Source: SP5GCR1 sp965199685
Lineage (GTDB): Bacteria > Pseudomonadota > Gammaproteobacteria > Poriferisulfidales > Oxydemutatoraceae
Length of the DNA stretch: 64,000 nt
Assembly (NCBI GenBank): GCA_965199685.1
Contig: OZ241323.1
Span: 434,001-498,000 of the forward strand
Reading direction: 5' to 3'
Shown here in pieces: positions 37,754 through 45,783 of this stretch (position 1 is its first letter; each line of letters opens with the position of its first letter). The translations under genes were made by a program, and so were the position numbers. The notes under the pieces were generated by a model, which did no database searches, was not told the origin of the DNA, and saw only the letters and a list, made by a program, of their open reading frames with translations.

Positions 37754-38884
37754 ATGCCTATAAAGATGTATAAATCTGGAGTTCACAAACAGCAATACGA
37801 GTATAAAAGTTTTCTGCCGTCGCTAATCAATACCAATTACCAATGGAAAGACGACAGGATCGCTGTCTTGCTGGAGGATGCCATGCGTTATCTCGGAGAA
37901 CTCAACGCTTATTCTACGTTTGTGCCGGATATTGATTTCTTCATCAAGATGCATGTAATGAAAGAGGCAACAACCTCCAGCCGAATTGAGGGGACAAGAA
38001 CGCGCATTGACGAGGTTGTATTGCCTGAAAATGAAATTCATCCCAAGAAACGGGACGACTGGAGGGAGGTTCAAAATTACATTAGGGCGATGAATTTCGC
38101 AATAGAAGGACTCAATAGACTACCTTTGTCTATGAGATTACTTGAAGAGGTTCATAGAATATTACTTTCCGGTGTAAGAGGGACGCACAAACGCCCGGGC
38201 GAAATAAGAAGTAGCCAAAACTGGATTGGTGGTTCAAGTTTGAAAGATGCTTTTTTTGTACCACCTCATCACCACGACTTACCGGATTTATTAAGCGACC
38301 TTCAGAAATTTTGGCATAACCAAAAAATAAATATTCCGTACCTCATTCGGATAGCGATAAGTCATTATCAGATTGAAACCATACATCCGTTTTTAGATGG
38401 CAATGGAAGAATAGGTCGTCTACTTATAACCTTGCAACTGGTCAAAGCAGAGATATTGAATAAACCATGCCTTTATCTTTCGGATTTTTTCGAACGCAAT
38501 AAAGGGTCATATTATGACTCATTGAGCATGGTAAGGTCCTCTAACGACCTTGACCAGTGGATTAGATTTTTCCTTTCGGGTGTTATTGAAACGGCAAAGA
38601 ACGGAAAGGAAACTTTGGAGACTATCATTAAACTAAAAAAACACTACGAAGACGAAATCATAACGCTGGGAAGGAGAGCAAAACTAGCACAGAGATTATT
38701 ATTGTTCTTGTTTTCTAATCCAATCGTATCTATCAAGAGAGCCTCGCAACATTTGGAGGTCGGCATCGCTGCAACCGGAAGATTGATAAACGATTTTCAG
38801 AGCATGGGGATATTAAAAGAAATGACCGGCTTCTCAAGGAACCGGCTATTCGCCTTGTCAGAATACATAGCATTGTACAAATAA
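37754..38884 (+). CDS. Fic-domain protein (probable AMP transferase), self-inhibited type
   Basis: 376 residues. The Fic core motif HPFLDGNGRIGR (211-222) is complete, so nucleotide transfer (usually AMP) to a target protein is expected. An N-terminal inhibitory helix motif S-x-x-x-E-G occurs at Ser75-Glu79-Gly80 in TSSRIEGT, placing it in the class with an N-terminal inhibitor. A helical domain DWREVQNYIRAMNFAIEGL precedes the core, and a winged helix (NPIVSIKRASQHLEVGIAATG) ends the protein, as in many chromosomal Fic regulators. No antitoxin gene is next to it. Target unknown: self, host or gene control are all possible. Confidence 0.9.
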   Translation: MPIKMYKSGVHKQQYEYKSFLPSLINTNYQWKDDRIAVLLEDAMRYLGELNAYSTFVPDIDFFIKMHVMKEATTSSRIEGTRTRIDEVVLPENEIHPKKRDDWREVQNYIRAMNFAIEGLNRLPLSMRLLEEVHRILLSGVRGTHKRPGEIRSSQNWIGGSSLKDAFFVPPHHHDLPDLLSDLQKFWHNQKINIPYLIRIAISHYQIETIHPFLDGNGRIGRLLITLQLVKAEILNKPCLYLSDFFERNKGSYYDSLSMVRSSNDLDQWIRFFLSGVIETAKNGKETLETIIKLKKHYEDEIITLGRRAKLAQRLLLFLFSNPIVSIKRASQHLEVGIAATGRLINDFQSMGILKEMTGFSRNRLFALSEYIALYK

Positions 38885-39330
38885 GAAAAGGAACTGCCGA
38901 AAAAGTACCGTCATTGCTCAAATGTAACCGCTTGCGCCATTAAATTTATGAAAACGGTAGGGGCGGATTTGCATATCCGCCCTAAAGTTGAGTCTTCGCA
39001 CAAGGAGAACCGCCGATTATCGTCGAGTGAACCCGCCACTTGAGCCAGTAGGTCAAGTGGCGTAACTTTGTGCAAAATCTAAATGCTGTGTTCGTTAAAA
39101 ACATCACATATATCAAAATCAATCGGCGTGACATTGTACGGAACCATAACATGTTAGGTAATGCAGACATTACAAAATGCAATACCCGCTCTGCGCCACC
39201 AAATCATGGTTACCGTAAACGAAATGGATAGAATGGATTGCCTGTACAGACGCAACGCGTTAGGGTGGATATATAAATCCGCCCCTACGGCATATGAAAT
39301 ACTTTTTCAACAGCCCAACATTTGAACTTT
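38885..39330. repeat. Large repeat mosaic between fic and the first repeat protein
   Basis: No gene. Units in order: AAAAGTACCGTCATTGCTCA; GTAGGGGCGGATTTGCATAT with its complement; AAAGTTGAGTCTTCGCACAA; GCCGATTATCGTCGAGTG with the GCCACTTGA/TCAAGTGGC palindrome (39033-39064); GTAATGCAGACATTACAAAA; CGTTTACGGTAACC inverse part; GCGTTAGGGTGGATATATAA; and ATGAAATACTTTTTCAACAG (39295-39314). Several of these also occur at 10460-10760 in the opposite order. Confidence 0.65.
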
Positions 39331-39448
39331 AGGTTTACAGCCGCTGATATACCTATTGCATACTTCTATAAATTATGGTGTAATAGTACCACTTGCGAAA
39401 GCAAGAAATAATCCATTATGTGATAATCACTTGAGGAGGGGAAATCCA

Positions 39449-41137
39449 ATGTTTAGAGTAGCTTCTAATAAGCCACCAGTATCTTCAACTAGCAGTACGG
39501 GTGCTTCTAATTCTACGCCGACGACTGCGAGTGCTAGTTTTGAAGGTAGGACTGTTAGTATTGCAAGCCAGCAACAGTCGGCAAGTTTTTTAGCGGTTGC
39601 AGAGACGACAAATAGATCCGCCTATCATCTTTCAATCGGGCAAAATCCAGCGAGCATTCCTATATCGGATAGAAATGTGCAGCAGCAATTTCCTACTTCA
39701 CCTTTGATACCGACCAGGGAAGCACCACCGCCGCCGACCGAGTCTTTGACATCAAGCCGGGAAACGTCACCGTCGCCGCCACCGTCTTTAATATCAAGCC
39801 GGGAGGCGCAGCAGCAACGACCTCCTAGCAGATTTAGCATCGTTGAAGGTGCTTCTAATAATCCTGCGTACGAAAGTAGCTCTATTAGCGAACAATACGA
39901 TGATGTTGTGAGATCAACACCCAAAGGAGATGCGCAACCACCGGAGCGGCCTCCCGGACCGCTGAAATATGACTACCCGTTTATTGGGCATAAGGGATTA
40001 CCTGGAAATCCGAAAAGATTCGCTATAGGTGATGTTGACCCTCATAAGCCGGAATATGAGAATGTTCTAAAGATAGGAACGGAGGGCGGTAACCGTCCCT
40101 CTTGGGATCCTCCTAAGAGGTTTAACGCCTTTTCAACTGACGATAGAGATCCGCAATACGAAAATGTTGCGAATATAGATGATACTATGAGAATGGTTCG
40201 CAACCCCAAAGTCAACAGGCAAACCCATCCACAGTCTGTTTCCGACAGAGGTGGATATTCTACGCTCAAACATGACAGAGGGGAGGATGAAAGGCCTCCT
40301 CCACCTAACCCGTCGTTGTCAGGTGCAAATCAAAATACAAGAAGGTCGCAGTATGAAAGTTTGCCGGCGAATAAAACAAGAGAGACTTCACCACCGCCAC
40401 CCGAATTGCCACCTAGATCTAGAAGTTCGACTGAACCGCTCTCCGACAGAGGTGGATATTCTACGCTCAAATATAATAGAGGGGAGGATGAGAGACCTAC
40501 TCCACCTAACCCGTCGTTATCCGGTTCAAATCAAGATACAAGAAGGTCACAGTATGAAAGCCTACCTCCTTCCTTTCAGAGTTCGGGATCCAAGCAAAAT
40601 ATGCCTGCAGATAAAGCGAGAAAGGCATCGCCACCGCCACCCGAACTGCCACCTAGACCCGAAGATTTAGGTGAACCGCAGCAGCCTGCAACACTACCGC
40701 CGCTACCTGAGCGCACATATAGGGCATCGCCACCGCCACCTGAACTGCCACCTAAACCCGAAGGTTTAGGTGAACCGCAGCGGTTAGCAACACCGCCGCC
40801 GCTACCTGAGCGCACATATAGGGCATCGCCACCGCCACCCGAACTGCCACCTAGACCCGAAGATTTAGGTGAACCGCAGCAGCCTGCAACACCACCGCCG
40901 CTACCTGAGCGTACATATAGGGCATCGCCACCGCCACCTGAACTGCCACCTAAACCCGAAGATTTAAGTGAACCACAGCGGTCTGCAACACCACCGCCAG
41001 TACCCAAACGCACATATAGAACCCCAGAGGCATCAGGGCAAGAAGTGCCCCCAGTACCGCCGCGTCCGTCTAATCCTTCGGTCGCACCGCCGTTGCCATC
41101 TCGTTCAGATAGAAGAAAATCTGAACCATCAAGCTAA
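39449..41137 (+). CDS. Proline/tyrosine-motif repeat protein, candidate host-directed effector (PxxP type)
   Basis: 562 residues, low-complexity and probably disordered; no enzyme domain. Residues 1-62 form a Ser/Thr-rich leader shared with the next gene (KPPVSST, then QQQS-FL). Then come a Pro-rich part, tyrosines in PAYESS (141), EQYDDV (150), PEYENV (203), PQYENV (238), two 67-residue units with GGYSTL and SQYESL, and four 33-residue units RASPPPPELPP(R/K)PE ending ERTY. PELPPR and PPLPSR fit class II SH3 ligands, and YENV fits the Grb2 SH2 consensus. The ATG at 39449 has GGAGGGG in front; an in-frame ATG at 39356 lacks one. No Sec signal. I infer a secreted effector; function unproved. 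Confidence 0.7.
   Translation: MFRVASNKPPVSSTSSTGASNSTPTTASASFEGRTVSIASQQQSASFLAVAETTNRSAYHLSIGQNPASIPISDRNVQQQFPTSPLIPTREAPPPPTESLTSSRETSPSPPPSLISSREAQQQRPPSRFSIVEGASNNPAYESSSISEQYDDVVRSTPKGDAQPPERPPGPLKYDYPFIGHKGLPGNPKRFAIGDVDPHKPEYENVLKIGTEGGNRPSWDPPKRFNAFSTDDRDPQYENVANIDDTMRMVRNPKVNRQTHPQSVSDRGGYSTLKHDRGEDERPPPPNPSLSGANQNTRRSQYESLPANKTRETSPPPPELPPRSRSSTEPLSDRGGYSTLKYNRGEDERPTPPNPSLSGSNQDTRRSQYESLPPSFQSSGSKQNMPADKARKASPPPPELPPRPEDLGEPQQPATLPPLPERTYRASPPPPELPPKPEGLGEPQRLATPPPLPERTYRASPPPPELPPRPEDLGEPQQPATPPPLPERTYRASPPPPELPPKPEDLSEPQRSATPPPVPKRTYRTPEASGQEVPPVPPRPSNPSVAPPLPSRSDRRKSEPSS
40619..41017 (+). repeat. Four 99-base coding repeats
   Basis: Tandem 33-codon units of the PPPPELPP type. 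Units 1 and 3 (PPRPEDLGEPQQPAT) resemble each other more than their neighbours, and units 2 and 4 (PPKPE, EPQR) likewise, so the array probably arose by duplicating a two-unit block. Copy number could vary between strains. Confidence 0.85.
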
Positions 41138-41258
41138 GATATCAAATAATAAATAAAGTTTCACCTGTTTCATGGGAATCACGATAAATGCTGTATAGTT
41201 TGTAACATTAAAATATTTATGAATCGATACTTATAACGAGAGTACCGACGGAGGGGAA

Positions 41259-42692
41259 ATGCCAATAAATAGATTAGGACCTAAACCACCGGTTTCGTCT
41301 ACTGATAAAACCACTGGTTCTGGTGCTATAACTACAGGTGCCAATTTTCAGAGGCGAAGTGTTAGCGTTGCCAAGCAACAACAGTCCGATCGCTTTTTGC
41401 CGCCAGAAGATGCACGGCGTTCTGCCCACACCATTTCATCAACGAACAGATATATTGCTGCCCGTAATATTACTACTGCTTCGGAAAATGAGAATCAAGT
41501 TTCTGAAGCACACGATTACGAAGAAATAAGTTTGCCTTCTCACGATTACGAAGAGGTAGGTTTGCCCTCCCATGATTACGAAGAGGTAGGTTTGCCGCCA
41601 GAAGATGAATATGTGGAGATGCATCTGCCGTCGGATGATTACGAAGAGATGAATCCATCGTCGGAAAACTATGTCAATGCGGCTGCTCCCGGAAACGATT
41701 ACGAAGAGATAGGTTTGCCGCCAGAAGATGAATATGTGGAGATGCACCCGCCGTCGGATGATTACGAAGAGATGAATCCATCGTCGGAGAGCTATGTCAA
41801 TGTGGCTGCTTCTGGAAACGATTACGAAGAGGTAGGTTCGCAGCCAGAAGACGAATATGTGGAGATGCGCTCAGTTGTAGATTCACCCAAAGCCAGTAGA
41901 GCAAGGCTCAGCAGATTTGAAACATTAAAGATAAGGCAGCTCGGATCCGAGTGTGGTGATTATGTCAGAGAAGTAACTGGCGATCTTCAAAAAATGACGC
42001 AATGCGCAAATAATCTATCGGCATCATCCCAAAGCGATATTTCAGCTTTACAAAATTATCTTATCCCGCAACATCTCAATTGCATTAACGAGTACACCAG
42101 AGCTATTCAGATATTATTAAAAGCTCACAAATACGAACCCGCTCAACGTAAGAATCTTCAAACCGCCAAGAATCAGCTTTCTGCACTGCGTAATAAACTA
42201 CTGCTGATGCGAGATATCATGGGAACAGCTATACACGATAAAAATTTTTCTACGACGGCAGCATCCAATTATGCCGATCTGAGATCCGAAAGGAAGTCAC
42301 CGGCAAGGCAGGTTACGAAAGCGCAAGCACAGATCGTAGAGATACATCGATTCGTTGATGAAGTTAAATATAGGGTTAATTATTTAGCCAGTTTTCCGTC
42401 CGCTCCGCGAGTAAAAGAAAAAGAAGAGATTGACGAAATATCCTTTTGTCAAAAAAGTTTAGTCCAGGCAAAGGCGGCATTGCCTAAACCCATTTCCGAT
42501 ATTAAGAAAGCGATGGATAAGGTGAACGATTATGAACAACGAGCTAAAGAACAAACGCTTACTGACGGGAAGCAACTAACACTCAGAGAACGCAGGTACA
42601 CGATGCATTTGGCTAATCGGCTTGAAGGGCGAGTCAAAAGGATTAACAATACGATATCCAGTAGCTGGGATAAGCTCGAAAAAATAATGTAG
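41259..42692 (+). CDS. Tyrosine-array protein with SH2-ligand-like repeats, candidate host-directed effector
   Basis: 477 residues. Residues 1-62 resemble the leader of the preceding gene (KPPVSST, QQQSDRFL, SAHTIS). Residues 86-203 hold twelve tyrosines 10-11 residues apart: YEEI (87, 148), YEEV (97, 107, 189), YVEM (118, 159, 200), YEEM (128, 169), YVNA (138), YVNV (179), nearly all preceded by acidic residues. YEEI, YxxM and YVNV are the classical ligands of Src-family, PI3-kinase p85 and Grb2 SH2 domains once phosphorylated. From about 215 to the end it is helical and likely a coiled bundle. No signal peptide or catalytic motif. GGAGGGG lies close before the ATG. Confidence 0.72.
   Translation: MPINRLGPKPPVSSTDKTTGSGAITTGANFQRRSVSVAKQQQSDRFLPPEDARRSAHTISSTNRYIAARNITTASENENQVSEAHDYEEISLPSHDYEEVGLPSHDYEEVGLPPEDEYVEMHLPSDDYEEMNPSSENYVNAAAPGNDYEEIGLPPEDEYVEMHPPSDDYEEMNPSSESYVNVAASGNDYEEVGSQPEDEYVEMRSVVDSPKASRARLSRFETLKIRQLGSECGDYVREVTGDLQKMTQCANNLSASSQSDISALQNYLIPQHLNCINEYTRAIQILLKAHKYEPAQRKNLQTAKNQLSALRNKLLLMRDIMGTAIHDKNFSTTAASNYADLRSERKSPARQVTKAQAQIVEIHRFVDEVKYRVNYLASFPSAPRVKEKEEIDEISFCQKSLVQAKAALPKPISDIKKAMDKVNDYEQRAKEQTLTDGKQLTLRERRYTMHLANRLEGRVKRINNTISSSWDKLEKIM
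41514..41867 (+). repeat. Tyrosine-motif coding repeat, 41-codon period
   Basis: Two full 41-codon units start at residues 106 and 147, with a partial third at 188; two short DYEE-LPSH units precede them. The 123-base period keeps the order YEEV/I, YVEM, YEEM, YVNA/V. The first and second full units differ at few positions, so duplication is recent or the order is under selection. Confidence 0.85.
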
Positions 42693-42813
42693 GTTTGCCA
42701 ACCTACATCTGCAATGCACCAATCCATTGCCACGGGTGATTATTGGAAATTAGATGTATGGATATAGTTCCCATATAGTGCATGCGATTTGTAAGATAGT
42801 ATAATATGGCGAA

Positions 42814-44250
42814 ATGTTATCAGAAGCTAATGACCATATTGCTGCAGTAACGCCGCAATACAAATTTTGTCGGCGAGTTTTGAGCTACGCCTGTGTATTT
42901 TTGTCGCTCGTTTGCTTTGCCGATACCAGCATTGCACAGTCACCAACAGCACCAACAGTTAGTATCTCGTTGGATCAGCCCAATGCTACAGCTTGGGAGG
43001 GTGGCACACTGCGGTTTAAGGTCGAGATAAGTCGCCCTCTTGAAGACGGTGAAGAAGTCAATGTGTCGCTTGGGTATCAAACTACGTTTTATATTGCGAC
43101 ACAAGGGGCAGAGGTAAGAAAAGTGCCGGGTAGCAATCTCAATAGCGGTGTGACACTCACTGATCTTGATGTTGAAGTTGTTGATACTAACAGGAGATTC
43201 CAGGCCACATTCCAGACCACTGCCACATTCGTAGCCGGTGCTCAAACTGCGACCTTGCAGTGGAAGTTTGGCGATGACAATTTTCTAGAAGGCGATAGAG
43301 ACGCAAGGATCGACATTAATAACATAGAGAGTGACATCTCTCCAAAACCAATTGTAGATCCTGATAGCGATAGCTTGGCGTTGAGACTATGGGACAATGA
43401 TTACAGAATTGTCTTTAATCCATTTGCCTATGTCGTAGACGAAGGTGAGAATTTTGAGCTAACAATTCGAATCGCTGGCCCTCAAAACGGCATAATTTCT
43501 GAATCTGGTTTGGAGACAACTACTACGGTGATGTTTAGTTATCAGGATCGTTCGGCAATGCGAGAAATTGATTATGTTCCTAGATACGAAGTTTTCATTA
43601 TCCCGCCTAATACTAAGGAATTTATCGTAGAAATTCAGACTTTACCCGACGAATTAATGGAATTTAACAAACTTTTCAATATATTCATAGACCGTGATTC
43701 TCGTCCTCAACTCCGCCTTGGCGTTAATAGTGTTATCGACTTTGAGATTCCTAAAGCAGAGGTTATTATTCAAGATGACGATGACCTTAGTGTGACCATC
43801 ACTGCACCCAGATCCGTCATAGCAGGCACTACGGCGACATTTACGGTGGCACGCACGACACCAATCATAGAGTCTGGTTTTGGTGAAGAGGCAACACTCA
43901 TTGCATCGCTTAATTCAACATTGACAATGGTACTGGAGGCTAGAGAAACAAACGATGAAGGTAGAGACTACGTCCCGTCGGTTTCGCCGATGACCCAAGT
44001 TATAGGAATGTTTACGATCCCGGCTGGCGAGAGAACGGCTACCTATAGTATTCCCACCGTTGACGACGGGGTCGGTAGCTCTAGTTCTAGACTGACTGTG
44101 GGTACTGACAGTGCTAGTTTTACTTTGTCTGGATTAGAAGAGCTTTCTCTGATTCTAGGTCCTCCCAGTAGTGCTTCGGTATTGGTTGTACCTGCTAGGT
44201 CAATTATATACATTCGCAGTAAAGTTTTTCTGGAAGCACCTCTCCAATGA
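42814..44250 (+). CDS. Secreted protein with Calx-beta-like domains
   Basis: 478 residues. A long N-region precedes a signal peptide with core LSYACVFLSLVCFA and a likely cut after SIA at residue 41. The rest is beta-rich with about three Calx-beta-like units: WEGGTLRFKVEIS...DDNFLEGDRDARIDI; VVDEGENFELTIRIAG...IQDDDDLSV; and VIAGTTATFTVART...TATYSIPTVDD. Such domains bind calcium in adhesins and exchangers. No anchor or sorting motif is seen. A TATAAT at 42800-42805 lies only nine bases before the ATG, so the message may be nearly leaderless. It follows the two repeat-protein genes and may be part of the same surface/host set. Confidence 0.65.
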   Translation: MLSEANDHIAAVTPQYKFCRRVLSYACVFLSLVCFADTSIAQSPTAPTVSISLDQPNATAWEGGTLRFKVEISRPLEDGEEVNVSLGYQTTFYIATQGAEVRKVPGSNLNSGVTLTDLDVEVVDTNRRFQATFQTTATFVAGAQTATLQWKFGDDNFLEGDRDARIDINNIESDISPKPIVDPDSDSLALRLWDNDYRIVFNPFAYVVDEGENFELTIRIAGPQNGIISESGLETTTTVMFSYQDRSAMREIDYVPRYEVFIIPPNTKEFIVEIQTLPDELMEFNKLFNIFIDRDSRPQLRLGVNSVIDFEIPKAEVIIQDDDDLSVTITAPRSVIAGTTATFTVARTTPIIESGFGEEATLIASLNSTLTMVLEARETNDEGRDYVPSVSPMTQVIGMFTIPAGERTATYSIPTVDDGVGSSSSRLTVGTDSASFTLSGLEELSLILGPPSSASVLVVPARSIIYIRSKVFLEAPLQ

Positions 44251-44625
44251 TAGAACCACCGTTTGTACAAACTCGACCGCTCCGCGCCATTGAATTTACG
44301 ATAACCACCCGAATGGATCGTATTTGCACTATCAATCCATTTATCCATAAAATTTATGCAACTGGTAGGGGAGGGTGTTGCACAATGTCACGCCGATTGA
44401 CCTACTGGTTCAATCGGCGATTCAACATGCCCTCCCTAAAGTATCATTCTGCACGAACAAAACCGCTTGCGCCACTTGGTTTTGGCTACCGTAAACGAAA
44501 TGGATGTATAGATTGCCCGTACAGACGCAACGCATTAGGGCAGATATATAAATCTGCCCCCACAATTCTATGAAATACCTTTTCAATAGCCTTGATTGAC
44601 CTATTGGCGTAAACGGCGGGTATTC
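44251..44625. repeat. Repeat mosaic upstream of prfB
   Basis: No gene. Contains CGATAACCACCCGAATGGAT; the GTTGCACAATGTCACGCCG plus GCCGATTGACC-TACTGG palindrome (44378-44420); GCGCCACTTGGTTTTGG; CGTTTACGGTAGCC inverse part; GCATTAGGGCAGATATATAA; ATGAAATACCTTTTCAATAG (44571-44590); and a decayed GATTGACCTATTGGCG unit. Confidence 0.6.
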
Positions 44626-44640
44626 ATTAGGCACGATATT

Positions 44641-44649
44641 TGCTACAAT
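44641..44649 (+). promoter_or_regulatory. Possible extended -10 promoter of prfB
   Basis: TGCTACAAT is an extended -10 element (TG, one base, TACAAT) 18 bases before the first ATG of prfB. No good -35 is seen, which an extended -10 can tolerate. It lies directly after the repeat mosaic. Inferred. Confidence 0.35.
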
Positions 44650-44670
44650 CATCGCTTCGGTGGATTAATG

Positions 44671-45769
44671 ATGGAAGAGCTGAACACGATCAAGCAAAAA
44701 ATAGAAGATCTAACGCGCCGTAGCGATGCGTTAAGGGGGTATCTTTGACTTTGACGCAAAGCGTAAACGCTACGATGCTTTGTGTAAGGAGTTGGAGGAC
44801 CACGCAGTATGGGAGCAACGAGAACGCGTGCGCAACCTAAACAAAGAACGCAGTAGCTTAGAGAAAATTATAAACAGCCTAACCACATTAGAACAAAGTC
44901 TAAACGATAGCCGTGCTTTACTTGAACTTGTGGAACAAGAGCAAGACACCGAAACTTTGGCGGCATTAGGAGATGATGTTCAACGGATTTGCGAGCAGGT
45001 TGAAGCTCTTGAGTTTCAACGTATGTTCGGCGGCGAGATGGATGCCAATAATGCGTATTTAGATATCAATGCCGGTTCGGGTGGTACCGAAGCGCAAGAT
45101 TGGGCAGAGATGCTACTACGCATGTATTTACGCTGGGCAGAGCGACAATCTTTTAGAGCCGGCATCACTGCAATATCACCGGGTGAAGTTGCCGGAATTA
45201 AAAGTGCAACCGTTTATATACAAGGGGATTATGCTTATGGGTGGTTGCGTAGCGAGACCGGCATCCATCGTTTGGTGCGCAAGTCGCCGTTCAATGCCGG
45301 CAACAAGCGGCATACCTCTTTTGCTTCGGCATTCGTCTATCCTGAGGTGGACGACGAGCTGGATATAGAGATTAACCCTGCCGACCTACGCATAGATGTT
45401 TATAGAGCGAGCGGGGCAGGTGGTCAGCATGTCAACAAAACCGAATCGGCAGTTAGAATTACGCATCTGCCGACCTCAACCGTGGTGCAATGTCAAAGCG
45501 ACCGTTCCCAGCACAAGAACAAAAGTGTTGCGATGAAGCAACTAAAAGCCAAATTGTACGAACTGGAAATGCGTAAAAAGTTGAATGAGAAACAAGCAAT
45601 GGAAGAGAGTAAATCCGATATAGGTTGGGGCAACCAAATACGTTCTTATGTATTGGATCAATCACGCATTAAGGACTTGCGCACTCGCTACGAGAACACC
45701 AACACGCAGGCGGTGCTAGACGGCGACATCACCGCCTTTATAGAAGAGAGCCTCAAACAAGGCTATTAG
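44671..45769 (+). CDS. prfB: Peptide chain release factor 2, made by programmed +1 frameshift
   Basis: Terminates translation at UGA and UAA. The zero frame runs 25 codons from the ATG at 44671 (another ATG is at 44668) to an in-frame TGA at 44746-44748. Skipping T44746 continues at GAC 44747 to the stop at 45769. Domain signatures are the recognition tripeptide SPF in RKSPFNAGNKRH and the catalytic GGQ in SGAGGQHVNKTESAVRI. The N-terminus (IKQKIEDLTRRSDALRGYL) is family-like, so the frameshift is needed for a complete protein. It precedes lysS by 14 bases, the common bacterial pairing. Confidence 0.96.
44733..44749 (+). promoter_or_regulatory. RF2 programmed frameshift site
   Basis: AAGGGGGTATCTTTGAC: an internal Shine-Dalgarno-like AGGGGG, three bases of spacing, then the slippery CTT followed by TGA and C. 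It has the same layout as the classical autoregulatory site: scarce RF2 lets the ribosome shift +1, and abundant RF2 stops it. Confidence 0.95.
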
Positions 45770-45783
45770 TATTAGAGAGTGTT

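Noticed and set aside
37754..38884. Fic as half of a toxin-antitoxin pair
   Set aside because: No small antitoxin gene lies next to it, and the inhibitory motif is inside the protein itself.
35822..39330. Repeat mosaics considered as a CRISPR array
   Set aside because: Units differ in length and order, are spread among genes and are palindromic mosaics; no regular spacers and no cas gene in the window.
40576..41013. 145-codon Gly/Ser-rich open frame on the minus strand
   Set aside because: It is the exact shadow of the proline-rich 99-base repeats on the plus strand; GGC/GGT runs are the complement of CCG/CCA. No ribosome site.
41439..41747. 102-codon minus-strand frame with LFVI repeats
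   Set aside because: Shadow of the tyrosine-motif repeats; its regularity comes from the coding repeat on the other strand.
44780..45769. prfB as a stand-alone frame starting at TTG 44780
   Set aside because: The upstream zero frame, internal Shine-Dalgarno and CTTTGAC site show that it is the second part of a frameshifted gene.
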